Assembly: GCA_002299495.1 (NCBI GenBank)
Contig: DBNZ01000135.1
Coordinates: forward strand, 1 to 6,366
Length of the DNA: 6,366 nucleotides
Direction: 5' to 3'
Source of the DNA: Methylococcaceae bacterium UBA659
GTDB taxonomy: Bacteria > Pseudomonadota > Gammaproteobacteria > Methylococcales > Methylomonadaceae
Shown here: positions 1-5,707 of the stretch, in pieces
Numbering within the stretch: the first letter of the stretch is position 1
How the letters are laid out: every line of letters begins with the position of its first letter
Position numbers and translations under genes: made by a program
The notes under the pieces: model-generated
The model's database searches: none
The model's input: the letters and a program-made list of their open reading frames with translations, nothing else
What the model was told of the DNA's origin: nothing

Positions 1-593
1 TGGCCACCCATCGCAAGCCGCTGCTGGGTTGAGCATTGTTGCGCTTGAACAGCCGCTAGGTCAGCGGCGACGGTGACCAGATGTTGCGCTAAGTCGCAGG
101 CCTGGGTGCGTCCTAGGGCTGTCTCCGGCAGGTAGATTTCCATGCCCAAGTAGGTAAACGCCGGATTGTTCCATATTTGTTCGGGGATGACGGTGTGTGC
201 GTACGGAAATTCAGTTTCCGATCCGAGCGGGAGAATACGCAGGTTTACCGCCGTCAAAGCGGGCCTTCGGCTAATTTCGGTCGCCAGCAGTTCGCGCCAG
301 GCGGTGTCGGCGCAGATCAAGTCGGCACTAGGGCCGGCCGGATCGCTGCCGCTGTGCAGGTCGAGCAGTACCGTGTGACGACCGAGTACAAAAGGCAATA
401 GTTGTAGGTACAAGGCCCGATGCAGGGTTTGGTATCTGAATTGCTGGTCTGATAACGGCCGCTTGCCGGACAATCCTTCCGGTACGGTCAGCACCTTGAG
501 CCTTAGGTCGTTGAGACGGTCGGCAACCTCGCAGCCGAACGCCAATTCCTCCCTGTGGATGCCAATCACCAACAGCAGAGGGCATTCGGTCAT
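1..593 (-). CDS. M14-type (AstE/aspartoacylase-like) zinc hydrolase, C-terminus cut off by window edge
   Basis: An open frame of 197 codons starts at the ATG at 591-593 and is still open at the left edge. Near the N-terminus it reads LLLVIGIHREELAFG, giving an HxxE pair (H13, E16). A second motif VLLDLHSGSDP supplies H80, and GMEIYLPE supplies a candidate catalytic Glu, E152. This order (HxxE, then DLHS about 65 residues later, then a Glu about 70 residues on) is the layout of the M14 succinylglutamate desuccinylase/aspartoacylase group, in which two His and one Glu bind zinc. The usual N..R / LNR substrate motifs between the first two blocks are not obvious, so the substrate is unknown. No signal peptide is seen, so it is probably cytoplasmic. 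The start lies 4 nt after the feoC stop, implying co-transcription with feoABC. A role in iron use is inference from position only. Family call fairly likely; exact function unknown. Confidence 0.62.
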   Translation of the reverse strand, partial: MTECPLLLVIGIHREELAFGCEVADRLNDLRLKVLTVPEGLSGKRPLSDQQFRYQTLHRALYLQLLPFVLGRHTVLLDLHSGSDPAGPSADLICADTAWRELLATEISRRPALTAVNLRILPLGSETEFPYAHTVIPEQIWNNPAFTYLGMEIYLPETALGRTQACDLAQHLVTVAADLAAVQAQQCSTQQRLAMGG

Positions 594-597
594 CGGT

Positions 598-852
598 TCA
601 ACCGGCCTTTGAGGGTGGGCTGCGGCCATCGCCCGTCCATTCGTAAATGGCCAGCGTGGTCGGGTCGCATTTTGAGCAAGTTGACGTGCCGCAGGATGAA
701 CCGGCCGGCAACCGCCGCACCCGGCCTTTGCGTTCCAGCGTGGCAAGCATGGTTTCCAACGCCTCGGGGGCACTGCCGACACCTAAGGCGATGTCGTTGA
801 GGCTGGCGCGGCCATGTTCGCGCAGATAATGGCTGATGTCGGTTAGGATCAT
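598..852 (-). CDS. feoC: FeoC-like winged-helix protein with Cys cluster
   Basis: This 84-residue protein has the two parts expected of FeoC. Residues 1-48 form a small winged helix-turn-helix (MILTDISHYLREHG, then an SLNDIALGVG helix and a METMLATLERKGRVRR-like wing; the actual text is LETMLATLERKGRVRR). Residues 54-62 form a Cys cluster CGTSTCSKC (C54, C59, C62; CX4CX2C). In Klebsiella FeoC a related cluster with four cysteines binds iron or an Fe-S cluster, and FeoC has been linked to protecting FeoB from proteolysis and to oxygen or iron sensing. Here I see only three cysteines; no fourth follows in the tail WTGDGRSPPSKAG. The gene starts 6 nt after the feoB stop and ends 4 nt before the next start, consistent with one operon. 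The Shine-Dalgarno is weak, so translation may depend on feoB. Position and length support the call strongly. Confidence 0.85.
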   Translation of the reverse strand: MILTDISHYLREHGRASLNDIALGVGSAPEALETMLATLERKGRVRRLPAGSSCGTSTCSKCDPTTLAIYEWTGDGRSPPSKAG

Positions 853-858
853 GTCGAT

Positions 859-3183
859 TTACCGGGTAGCGACGGGCGGCGCCAACGATTTTTCACGCTG
901 GCCAAGAGTACGTAGCGTTATCAGCACCAGGGCAAACGCCGTCAGAATGGCGATGGCCCAGGTCAACGATTGTTGCGGGTGGCGATGCCAGGTCGCGGTT
1001 TGGTAATACAACGTCGCCAGACCGTAACCTAGGCCAGTCGTCCACAAAGCCACAAATAAAGTCCAGCCCCGGCCGGATTCTTGGTAAACCGCGGCAATCG
1101 CCGCCGTGCAGGGCATGTACAGCAAAATGAACAGCAGGTAAGCGAAAGCGCCCGCCTTGCCGTCGAAACGGCTGGCCATGGCCCCGAAAATGCCGGTGGA
1201 CACTTCTTGCTTTTCCGCCACGGTTGTCTGGTCCGTGACATCGCCGATATTCAATCCCAAAGGGTCTAGCCAGGCTCGGAAGGCGTCGGCCAGATTGACC
1301 GGGATGGTGGCAAAAGCGGCGTTAATACCCGCCCCTAAGTCGAATGGCGGGTCTTCGGCACCAGCCTCGTTGGCGTTTTCCGCCAACGCCGAATAAGCGG
1401 CGTTCAGGGTGCCGACCACGGCTTCCTTGGCCAATACCCCGGTGAAAATACCGACCGCAGCCGGCCAGTTGTCCCGGTTCAGGCCGAACGGGGCGAATGC
1501 CGGCGAAATCATGCGGCCGATTTCGGCCAGCACCGATTTTTCGCTGTCTTCGTTGCCGTAACTGCCGTCGGTGCCGACCGCATTGAGTATATTCAGCACC
1601 AGCACCATCGGCACGATGAGCCGGCCGGCGCGCAGCACGAAACCTTTCAACCTATCCCAGGTATGTAGGGCTATGCCTTTCAGGGTGGGTACATGGTAAG
1701 GCGGCAATTCCATGATGAACGGCGTGGCTTCACCAGGTAGCAAGGTGTTTTTTAAGATCAGACCGGTCAGCACCGCGACCGCGATGCCAAACAAATACAA
1801 GCCGAACACGATGTTCTGGGCGCCGTCGGCGAAGAAGGCCGCCGCGAACAACACATAGACCGGCAGCCGTGCGCCGCAGGACATGAACGGCGCCATGGCG
1901 ATGGTCATCAGGCGGTCGCGGCGGTGTTCCAGGGTGCGGGTGGCCATGATGGCCGGCACGTTGCAACCGAAGCCGACGATCAACGGCACGAAGGATTTGC
2001 CGGGCAGTCCGATCCAGCGCATGAACCGGTCCATCACGAACGCGGCGCGCGCCATGTAGCCGGAATCCTCCAGCACCGACAGGAACAGGAACAGGAAGCC
2101 CACCACTGGAATAAACGACGCCACCACTTGGGCGCCGCCGCCTATACCTTTGGCCAGCAGCAAGGTCAACCAGTCCGGCGAGCCTATGCCGGTTAGCCAG
2201 GCACCGAACCCATCCACCAGCAGCGCCTGCGCCAGTTGATCGAAAAAGTCGATGAAGGCGCCGCCGATGTTGATGGTGAACATAAACATCAAATACATCA
2301 TCAGCAAAAAAATCGGAATGCCTAACGTGCGGTTCAGCACGATACGGTCGATGCGGTTGGTCAGGTCGCGGTTGAGCAGGCCGCTGAAGGTCAGGGTCTG
2401 CTTGGCGATTTGATGGGCGAGGGTGAAGCGGGCATCGGCCATCATAATGTCGATGTCTTCACCCAGACCCAACGACAGGGCCTTGGCTTCTTCGCGCACA
2501 CTGGCATCGACTGTGTCCAACGCCAGATCGTCGCCTTCCAGCAGCCGCCCTGCCAACCAACGCGGGGAAATCCGCATGTTGGTGGCGGTTTCACCCAGGC
2601 GGCCGACCAGTGTGGCGATGGCGCGTTCCAGAGCCGCGTCATAGCGGACTTCGGCGCTGACCGGCTGCGGCCTGGCAATGGCGGCGGCAATAGCTTGTTT
2701 CAGCGCGGGAACGCCCTGGTTTTCAGAAGCCACCACCGGCACCACCGGGCAACCCAGTTGTTGGGATAAAGCTTCGGCATCGACTTGAATGCCCTTGCCG
2801 GCGGCAACATCGACCATGTTCAGCACCACCAGCAACGGCACCCGCATTTCCGTCAATTGGCTGGTCAAATACAGGCTGCGTTCCAAAATGGAGGCGTCGA
2901 CGATGTTGATGATTAAATCGGCGTCGTTACTGTGGGCATAGTCGCGGGCGACCGCTTCATCTAGCGAGATTTCCTTGTCCACCACATCCAATGAATAAGT
3001 GCCGGGCAAATCGACTACCTCGAATGAGATTTGGTCGTGCAAGTAATCGCCGGATTTTTTCTCGACGGTTACCCCAGGCCAGTTGCCGACCCGTTGTTTG
3101 GCGCCGGTCAGGGCATTGAACAGGGTGGATTTGCCGCAGTTGGGGTTGCCTATCAGGGCAATGGTGTAACGTGTTTTCATCAT
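859..3183 (-). CDS. feoB: Ferrous iron transport protein FeoB
   Basis: FeoB is the inner-membrane Fe(II) permease with a fused N-terminal G-protein. At 774 residues it has the usual full length. The G domain shows G1 GNPNCGKST (12-20), G2 around GVTV (T39), G3 DLPG (58-61) and G4 NMVD (122-125). A helical GDI-like spacer (about 170-275) precedes the membrane part, with hydrophobic segments near 287-308, 353-372, 431-452, 456-477, 520-535, 676-698 and 742-758. The pore/gate motifs are intact: GFGCNVPAI (404-412), FMSCGARLPVY (433-443) and YMPCTAAIAAVYQESG (689-704), each with its conserved Cys (C407, C436, C692). The hydrophilic 600-665 loop is typical of proteobacterial forms. The ATG at 3181-3183 overlaps the feoA TGA by 4 nt, and a second ATG follows directly, so either codon could start. 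Expression is probably coupled to feoA and repressed by Fur. Confidence 0.98.
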   Translation of the reverse strand: MMKTRYTIALIGNPNCGKSTLFNALTGAKQRVGNWPGVTVEKKSGDYLHDQISFEVVDLPGTYSLDVVDKEISLDEAVARDYAHSNDADLIINIVDASILERSLYLTSQLTEMRVPLLVVLNMVDVAAGKGIQVDAEALSQQLGCPVVPVVASENQGVPALKQAIAAAIARPQPVSAEVRYDAALERAIATLVGRLGETATNMRISPRWLAGRLLEGDDLALDTVDASVREEAKALSLGLGEDIDIMMADARFTLAHQIAKQTLTFSGLLNRDLTNRIDRIVLNRTLGIPIFLLMMYLMFMFTINIGGAFIDFFDQLAQALLVDGFGAWLTGIGSPDWLTLLLAKGIGGGAQVVASFIPVVGFLFLFLSVLEDSGYMARAAFVMDRFMRWIGLPGKSFVPLIVGFGCNVPAIMATRTLEHRRDRLMTIAMAPFMSCGARLPVYVLFAAAFFADGAQNIVFGLYLFGIAVAVLTGLILKNTLLPGEATPFIMELPPYHVPTLKGIALHTWDRLKGFVLRAGRLIVPMVLVLNILNAVGTDGSYGNEDSEKSVLAEIGRMISPAFAPFGLNRDNWPAAVGIFTGVLAKEAVVGTLNAAYSALAENANEAGAEDPPFDLGAGINAAFATIPVNLADAFRAWLDPLGLNIGDVTDQTTVAEKQEVSTGIFGAMASRFDGKAGAFAYLLFILLYMPCTAAIAAVYQESGRGWTLFVALWTTGLGYGLATLYYQTATWHRHPQQSLTWAIAILTAFALVLITLRTLGQREKSLAPPVATR

Positions 3184-3407
3184 AATTTAGCCACGGAAAA
3201 GGCGTTGGCCTCGTCTTTGCGCAACGACAGTGAATAACCTCGGATCATTATTTCCACGGGATCACCCAACGGCGCCATCCTGACTAGGCTAAATTCGGTG
3301 CCGGGTGTTAAGCCCATGGATAACAGTTTACGTCGATAGGCCTTGCCGCTTTCGTTAAAGCCAAGCACCTTAGCGCGGTCGCCGATGGAGAGTTCTTTCA
3401 AAGTCAT
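3180..3407 (-). CDS. feoA: Ferrous iron transport accessory protein FeoA
   Basis: This 75-residue cytoplasmic protein has the FeoA SH3-like beta-barrel pattern: MTLKELSIGDRAKVLGF at the start, a central KLLSMGLTPGTEFSLV segment (about 28-42) and the closing IMIRGYSLSLRKDEA strand pair (about 53-67). FeoA is thought to bind or regulate FeoB at the membrane. The chosen ATG at 3405-3407 gives the normal family N-terminus. The frame upstream is open for some distance but contains no better start. The Shine-Dalgarno in front of it is poor (AAGAC about 8 nt upstream), unlike the strong site in front of the small ORF at 3476-3535, so initiation may be helped by translation of the leader. Its TGA overlaps the feoB ATG. 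Confidence 0.96.
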   Translation of the reverse strand: MTLKELSIGDRAKVLGFNESGKAYRRKLLSMGLTPGTEFSLVRMAPLGDPVEIMIRGYSLSLRKDEANAFSVAKL

Positions 3408-3535
3408 GGCTGGTCTTGGGTTATTCCGTCTAGTGTTTGAGGTTGCCAGAAGTCCGGCGGGTACGGGTTTTTGGCTTAGATGTCGGCGTCAAACCAGTAA
3501 TGACTGCGGGGGAAGAAAGTTTTACAGTACGTCAT
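3404..3535 (-). pseudogene. Possible 43-codon gene coupled to feoA, split by one in-frame TAA
   Basis: Reading on past the TAA at 3476-3478 in the frame of the 19-codon ORF, 23 further sense codons follow (beginning AKNPYPPDFWQPQTLDG). They end at a TGA at 3404-3406 that overlaps the feoA ATG as ATGA. This is the same junction as feoA/feoB and glgB/glgA. There is no ATG, GTG or TTG in the second part to start it separately. The observation fits a small operon gene disrupted by one nonsense change, a base-calling error, or stop readthrough. An open run of this length can also arise by chance, so confidence is low. Confidence 0.25.
3476..3535 (-). CDS. Candidate 19-codon leader ORF in the feo 5' region
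   Basis: The frame reads MTYCKTFFPRSHYWFDADI and stops at TAA (3476-3478). It is preceded by AGGAG at a 7-nt spacing, the best ribosome-binding site in the window. It lies between the Fur-box promoter and feoA, 68 nt before the feoA ATG. The peptide is rich in aromatic residues and has one Cys, one His and two acidic residues near its end, but I do not recognise it. It may be a leader peptide that controls feoA translation, a small functional peptide, or the 5' half of a broken small gene (see the 3404-3535 entry). Function unknown. Codon composition alone cannot prove translation at this length. Confidence 0.4.
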   Translation of the reverse strand: MTYCKTFFPRSHYWFDADI

Positions 3536-3542
3536 CTAAAGA

Positions 3543-3547
3543 CTCCT
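3543..3547 (-). promoter_or_regulatory. Strong Shine-Dalgarno (AGGAG) of the leader ORF
   Basis: AGGAG on the minus strand sits 7 nt before the ATG at 3533-3535. It is the main reason for taking the small ORF seriously, because feoA, feoC and the M14-like gene all have weak sites. Confidence 0.55.
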
Positions 3548-3616
3548 GTAATTAAGGATCGGACTTTATAAAGATTTCAGGGTTTTTAAAAATCTTACCA
3601 TTTAACCGCGTTAAAT

Positions 3617-3635
3617 AAAAATAATTATCATTAGG
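3617..3635 (-). promoter_or_regulatory. Fur box upstream of the feo operon
   Basis: Read on the minus strand, the 19 bases CCTAATGATAATTATTTTT match the consensus GATAATGATAATCATTATC at 14 of 19 positions, including the uninterrupted core TAATGATAAT. Position before an iron-uptake operon supports Fur control: Fe(II)-Fur would bind when iron is ample and shut off feoABC. It overlaps the proposed -10 hexamer, the usual place for repression. Confidence 0.75.
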
Positions 3636-3652
3636 TTCTATTGATGTTTCAT
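3624..3652 (-). promoter_or_regulatory. Putative sigma70 promoter of the feo operon
   Basis: On the minus strand a -35 candidate ATGAAA (3647-3652, 4/6 to TTGACA) and a -10 candidate GATAAT (3624-3629, 5/6 to TATAAT) are separated by exactly 17 nt. Transcription would begin near 3617, leaving about 80 nt before the small ORF and about 210 nt before feoA. Another -10-like TATAAA lies at 3565-3570 but has no convincing -35. Assignment is by consensus only. Confidence 0.38.
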
Positions 3653-3666
3653 CAAGACGCCATCAA
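3641..3666. promoter_or_regulatory. Phased TTGATG/CATCAA repeats just upstream of the Fur box
   Basis: The plus strand shows TTGATG (3641-3646), TTT, CATCAA (3650-3655), then CATCAA again (3661-3666). The first two form a perfect 6-bp inverted repeat with a 3-nt centre. The second and third are direct repeats with an 11-bp period, about one helical turn. The cluster overlaps the proposed -35, so it could be a binding site for a second regulator. No specific regulator is recognised. Confidence 0.35.
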
Positions 3667-3690
3667 CAGGTTATGGAAGTGCTGATTAAG

Positions 3691-3727
3691 TCCCCTCTCC
3701 CTGGGGGAGAGGGTTAGGGTGAGGGGA
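3691..3727. repeat. GC-rich palindromic intergenic repeat
   Basis: CCCTCTCCC (3693-3701) and GGGAGAGGG (3705-3713) make a perfect 9-bp stem around a TGG loop. The following GGGTGAGGGGA (3717-3727) can pair with the same left arm with one mismatch, so alternative hairpins exist. From memory, this CCCCTCTCCC...GGGTGAGGGG pattern is a widespread short repeat in proteobacterial genomes. There is no T-run after the stem on either strand, so it is not a classical terminator, although it could stabilise the 3' end of the glg transcript. Confidence 0.7.
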
Positions 3728-3796
3728 TAAATTATCCTGATTAGCCAGATGCTTCAGCCGGCACCGTCATACTGGCATACCCTCTGGGGCACAAGT

Positions 3797-3812
3797 GGAT
3801 GCCAGTATCCAG
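3797..3812 (-). repeat. 16-bp REP motif copy 1 (inverted)
   Basis: On the minus strand this reads CTGGATACTGGCATCC. It matches the degenerate motif TGGATNCYRGCATCC shared with 3891-3906 (plus) and 4153-4168 (minus, where the first base is T instead of C). The orientation alternates along the region, as in REP clusters. Confidence 0.65.
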
Positions 3813-3877
3813 TCACTAAGGATGTGAATCTATGACTTGGCATTGTGCCTCAATCGAGCGCAGGGCATTGGGCACAA

Positions 3878-3906
3878 ACCGTCCTTGGCGCTGGATTCCG
3901 GCATCC
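3878..3906 (+). repeat. 29-bp repeat, arm A of a large inverted pair
   Basis: This begins ACCGTCCTTGGC and ends TTCCGGCATCC. It is 25/29 identical to the reverse complement of 4153-4181. Its last 16 bases (CTGGATTCCGGCATCC, 3891-3906) are also a copy of the motif found inverted at 3797-3812. The arm overlaps the third hairpin of the larger element. Confidence 0.75.
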
Positions 3907-3987
3907 CCCGGCAATCCATGCCGGGGCCGGAATGACGAACTTTTCGGCATTAGCTGAGACATCTTGCTAATAGTGAAGATTTTTAGT

Positions 3988-4069
3988 CCCCGATAGGCGT
4001 AGCGCCGGGCGGGTTTTCGCAGCGGAGAAAACCTGCAAGGCATAGGGGCGCCGCAGGCATTAGGTCGCG
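3988..4069. repeat. Second dyad-rich intergenic repeat element
   Basis: The segment from CCCCGATAGGCG to GGTCGCG contains GGCG-TAG-CGCC (3996-4006), GGTTTTC/GAAAACC around an 8-nt loop (4012-4018, 4027-4033) and CCTGC/GCAGG (4032-4036, 4053-4057). Its minus-strand translation ends in a peptide of the type ENPPGATPIGD, which I recall as a recurring spurious product from dispersed repeats in gammaproteobacteria. It lies between the two arms of the 29-bp inverted pair. The repeat status is partly from memory; the dyads are seen directly. Confidence 0.55.
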
Positions 4070-4074
4070 TGAAG

Positions 4075-4124
4075 TTTTTGCTGCTTGCTGGGGCTGGGAT
4101 GCCCAAAACCAGCTTTCGCAAAAA
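4075..4124. repeat. Inverted repeat TTTTTGC/GCAAAAA
   Basis: TTTTTGC (4075-4081) and GCAAAAA (4118-4124) are a perfect 7-bp pair enclosing about 36 nt, in which GCTGG and CCAGC can form an inner stem. It extends the structured region next to the second element. No function is assigned. Confidence 0.4.
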
Positions 4125-4152
4125 TAGCGACTCACCGCACTTCCCTGTGTCT

Positions 4153-4181
4153 GGATGCTGGCATCCAAGGCCAAGGACGGT
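4153..4181 (-). repeat. 29-bp repeat, arm B of the large inverted pair
   Basis: The reverse complement starts ACCGTCCTTGGC and ends ATGCCAGCATCC, matching 3878-3906 at 25 of 29 positions. Its outer end is itself a small palindrome, TGGATGC-TG-GCATCCA (4152-4167). With arm A it brackets about 246 bp that include the second repeat element, as a composite insertion would. Confidence 0.7.
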
Positions 4182-4273
4182 AACTTTGCCGCACCCTCGC
4201 GGCGAGGCCGCCGCTGCTACCACCACGCCATCACTGGCTTGGCTTACAAAGCTCGGTTGTAACATCAGATAGT

Positions 4274-5707
4274 TCAGATTTGCTCGTACAATTGCAAATA
4301 CTGCGCGGCACTGTCAGACCAAGAATACTCCTTGCCCATGCCGTTGATTTGCAGTTGACGCCAATGCTTTGGTTGGCTGTAGACCACTAGGGCGCGTTTG
4401 ATGGCTTCCATTAAGGTGTCGGGGTTGGCGTCGTCAAAGACGAAGCCAGTGGCGGTCAAGTCCGCCATCGATTGCGGCAAGGTGTCGGCAACGGTGTCGG
4501 CTAAGCCGCCGGTGTTGCGGACTATCGGCAAGGTGCCGTAACGTTGGCTGTAGATTTGGTTAAGCCCGCACGGTTCAAAACGGGATGGCATTAAGAACAC
4601 ATCCGAGCCGGCTTCGATCAAGTGCGAAAGGGCTTCGTTAAAGCCAATCTTAACCGCCATTTTTTCGGGATGGCGTTTGGCGGCTGTCGTTAATTGTTGT
4701 TCAAAGTCTTTGTCCCCGTCGCCCAACAGGACAAATTGCAATGGTAATTCCAGTATTTCGTGCAAACAATCCAATAACAAATCAATGCCTTTTTGTGCAA
4801 CCAAACGGCTGATCAAGGCGAAAACGGGGGTTTTTTTTTCAACCGGCAACGCAAAATGCTCTTGTAAGGCGGCCTTGTTGAGCCATTTCCTGTGCAATTT
4901 AGTTTCATTGAAAGGGGCGGGGATGTTGGGGTCGGTTTCAGGATCCCAGTGTTCGGTGTCTATGCCATTGAGGATGCCGGTCAACACATCCCGGCGGCGC
5001 TGCAACAAGCCTTCCAAGCCGCAACCGAACGCGCTGGTCTGGATTTCTTGGGCATAGGTCGGGCTGACCGTGGTGATGCGGTCAGAGTAAGCCAAACCGC
5101 TTTTCAAAAACGACAACATGCCATGAAATTCAATGCCATCGACGGTCCAGAACGGTTCCGGCAAGTCCAGGTTGATATTGACGGATTTCGGGAACACGCC
5201 TTGGTAAGCCATGTTATGGATAGTGAAAACGGTGGCCGGGCGGTTGGCTTCCAAAGATAACAGGGCGGGCACTAAACCACTTTGCCAGTCATTGCCGTGG
5301 ACGATGTCCGGCTGCCAATCCAGATAGGCGCGGTTCATGGCCACTTCTGTGGCGACCCGGCAAAACAAGGCGAACCGTTCGGCGTTGTTGACCCAGGGTT
5401 GGCCTGCCGTATCAACATAAGGGTTGCCGGGAAAACCGTAAAACGGCTGGTAATCGACCAACCAAACGATGACCTTGGTGCCGGGTAGGCGGGTTTCCAG
5501 CAAATTGACATCGATGTCATTGCTGCGGAGGGTGCTTTTATAGTAAACATCCGCCTCCCGTTTGATGGCGCTGTAGTTAGGGAGGATGATGCGGATATCC
5601 TGTCCCAGTTCCGCCAATGCCTTCGGCAAGCTGCCGCAGACATCGGCTAAGCCGCCCGTTTTGATTAACGGATGGGCTTCGCTGGTGACAAAAAGTATTT
5701 TCTTCAT
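4274..5707 (-). CDS. glgA: Glycogen synthase (ADP-glucose), GT5 family
   Basis: GlgA transfers glucose from ADP-glucose to the non-reducing end of alpha-1,4-glucan in the cytoplasm. The 477-residue length equals the usual bacterial enzyme. The N-terminal Rossmann domain carries the ADP-glucose motif KTGGLADVCGSLPKAL (16-31), VHGNDWQSGLVPALL (136-150) and the active-site FTIHN (H164). The C-terminal GT-B domain has SRLVAQKG (R301, K306), LLGDGD (327-332) and PSRFEPCGLNQIYSQRYGTLPIV (374-396; catalytic E378), then NTGGLADTV (398-406). These line up with E. coli H161, R300, K305 and E377. The ATG at 5705-5707 overlaps the glgB TGA by 4 nt, so the two genes are translationally coupled. The coding strand contains a run of nine A followed by five C at 4826-4839 (codons for E289 to P294). 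Intact and very likely active. Confidence 0.97.
   Translation of the reverse strand: MKKILFVTSEAHPLIKTGGLADVCGSLPKALAELGQDIRIILPNYSAIKREADVYYKSTLRSNDIDVNLLETRLPGTKVIVWLVDYQPFYGFPGNPYVDTAGQPWVNNAERFALFCRVATEVAMNRAYLDWQPDIVHGNDWQSGLVPALLSLEANRPATVFTIHNMAYQGVFPKSVNINLDLPEPFWTVDGIEFHGMLSFLKSGLAYSDRITTVSPTYAQEIQTSAFGCGLEGLLQRRRDVLTGILNGIDTEHWDPETDPNIPAPFNETKLHRKWLNKAALQEHFALPVEKKTPVFALISRLVAQKGIDLLLDCLHEILELPLQFVLLGDGDKDFEQQLTTAAKRHPEKMAVKIGFNEALSHLIEAGSDVFLMPSRFEPCGLNQIYSQRYGTLPIVRNTGGLADTVADTLPQSMADLTATGFVFDDANPDTLMEAIKRALVVYSQPKHWRQLQINGMGKEYSWSDSAAQYLQLYEQI

Larger units (their letters stand above)
3765..3937. repeat. Three-hairpin REP/MITE-like element with CGTCAT termini
   Basis: The element begins CGTCATACTGG and ends CCGGAATGACG, near-perfect terminal inverted repeats. 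Inside are three dyads. The first is TACTGGCAT/ATGCCAGTA (3770-3778 and 3799-3807). The second is TTGTGCC/GGCACAA (3844-3850 and 3871-3877). The third is a two-tier stem, ATTCCGGC/GCCGGAAT (3895-3902, 3926-3933) enclosing CCCCGGCA/TGCCGGGG (3906-3913, 3919-3926). No transposase is encoded. This resembles REP or BIME clusters that may be moved by a RAYT-type transposase elsewhere in the genome; that link is inference. Confidence 0.7.
3636..4273. other. Non-coding, repeat-packed region between glgA and the feo control region
   Basis: This stretch of about 640 bp holds the TTGATG cluster, the GC-rich palindrome, two dyad-rich elements, three copies of a 16-bp motif and a small CCTCGC-G-GCGAGG palindrome (4195-4207). 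I find no tRNA, no CRISPR, no transposase and no clear Rho-independent terminator for glgA. Open frames here (for example 149 codons on the minus strand at 3816-4265) run straight through the repeats, are Cys/Pro/Arg-rich, and have no credible family match. Confidence 0.7.

Noticed and set aside
328..585. 85-codon minus-strand frame with an ATG start
   Set aside because: It lies in another frame of the M14-like gene, whose own frame carries recognisable motifs and has no stop in the window.
2410..2769. 119-codon plus-strand frame opposite feoB
   Set aside because: It is antisense to the well-supported FeoB linker region and has a low-complexity His/Gln-rich product.
3564..3596. Rho-independent terminator in the feo leader
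   Set aside because: The AAGATTT/AAATCTT stem is AT-only and weak, and it is not followed by a T-run.
3983..4174. 63-codon minus-strand frame ending in NPPGATPIGD
   Set aside because: This is a translation of the second repeat element, a recurring spurious product type, not a gene.
3816..4265. 149-codon minus-strand open frame after glgA
   Set aside because: It runs through both dyad-rich elements and the inverted 29-mer. The product is Cys/Pro/Arg-rich with no domain, and the stretch is better explained as repeats.
3690..4273. CRISPR array or complete insertion sequence
   Set aside because: The repeats are inverted and unevenly spaced with no regular spacers, and no transposase frame is present.
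3183..4274. Functional link between the glycogen genes and the iron operon
   Set aside because: They share a strand but are separated by a large repeat region and a separate Fur-controlled promoter, so neighbourhood alone does not support a shared system.
4892..5260. 122-codon plus-strand frame opposite glgA
   Set aside because: It is the antisense shadow of glgA, which is strongly conserved over the same stretch.
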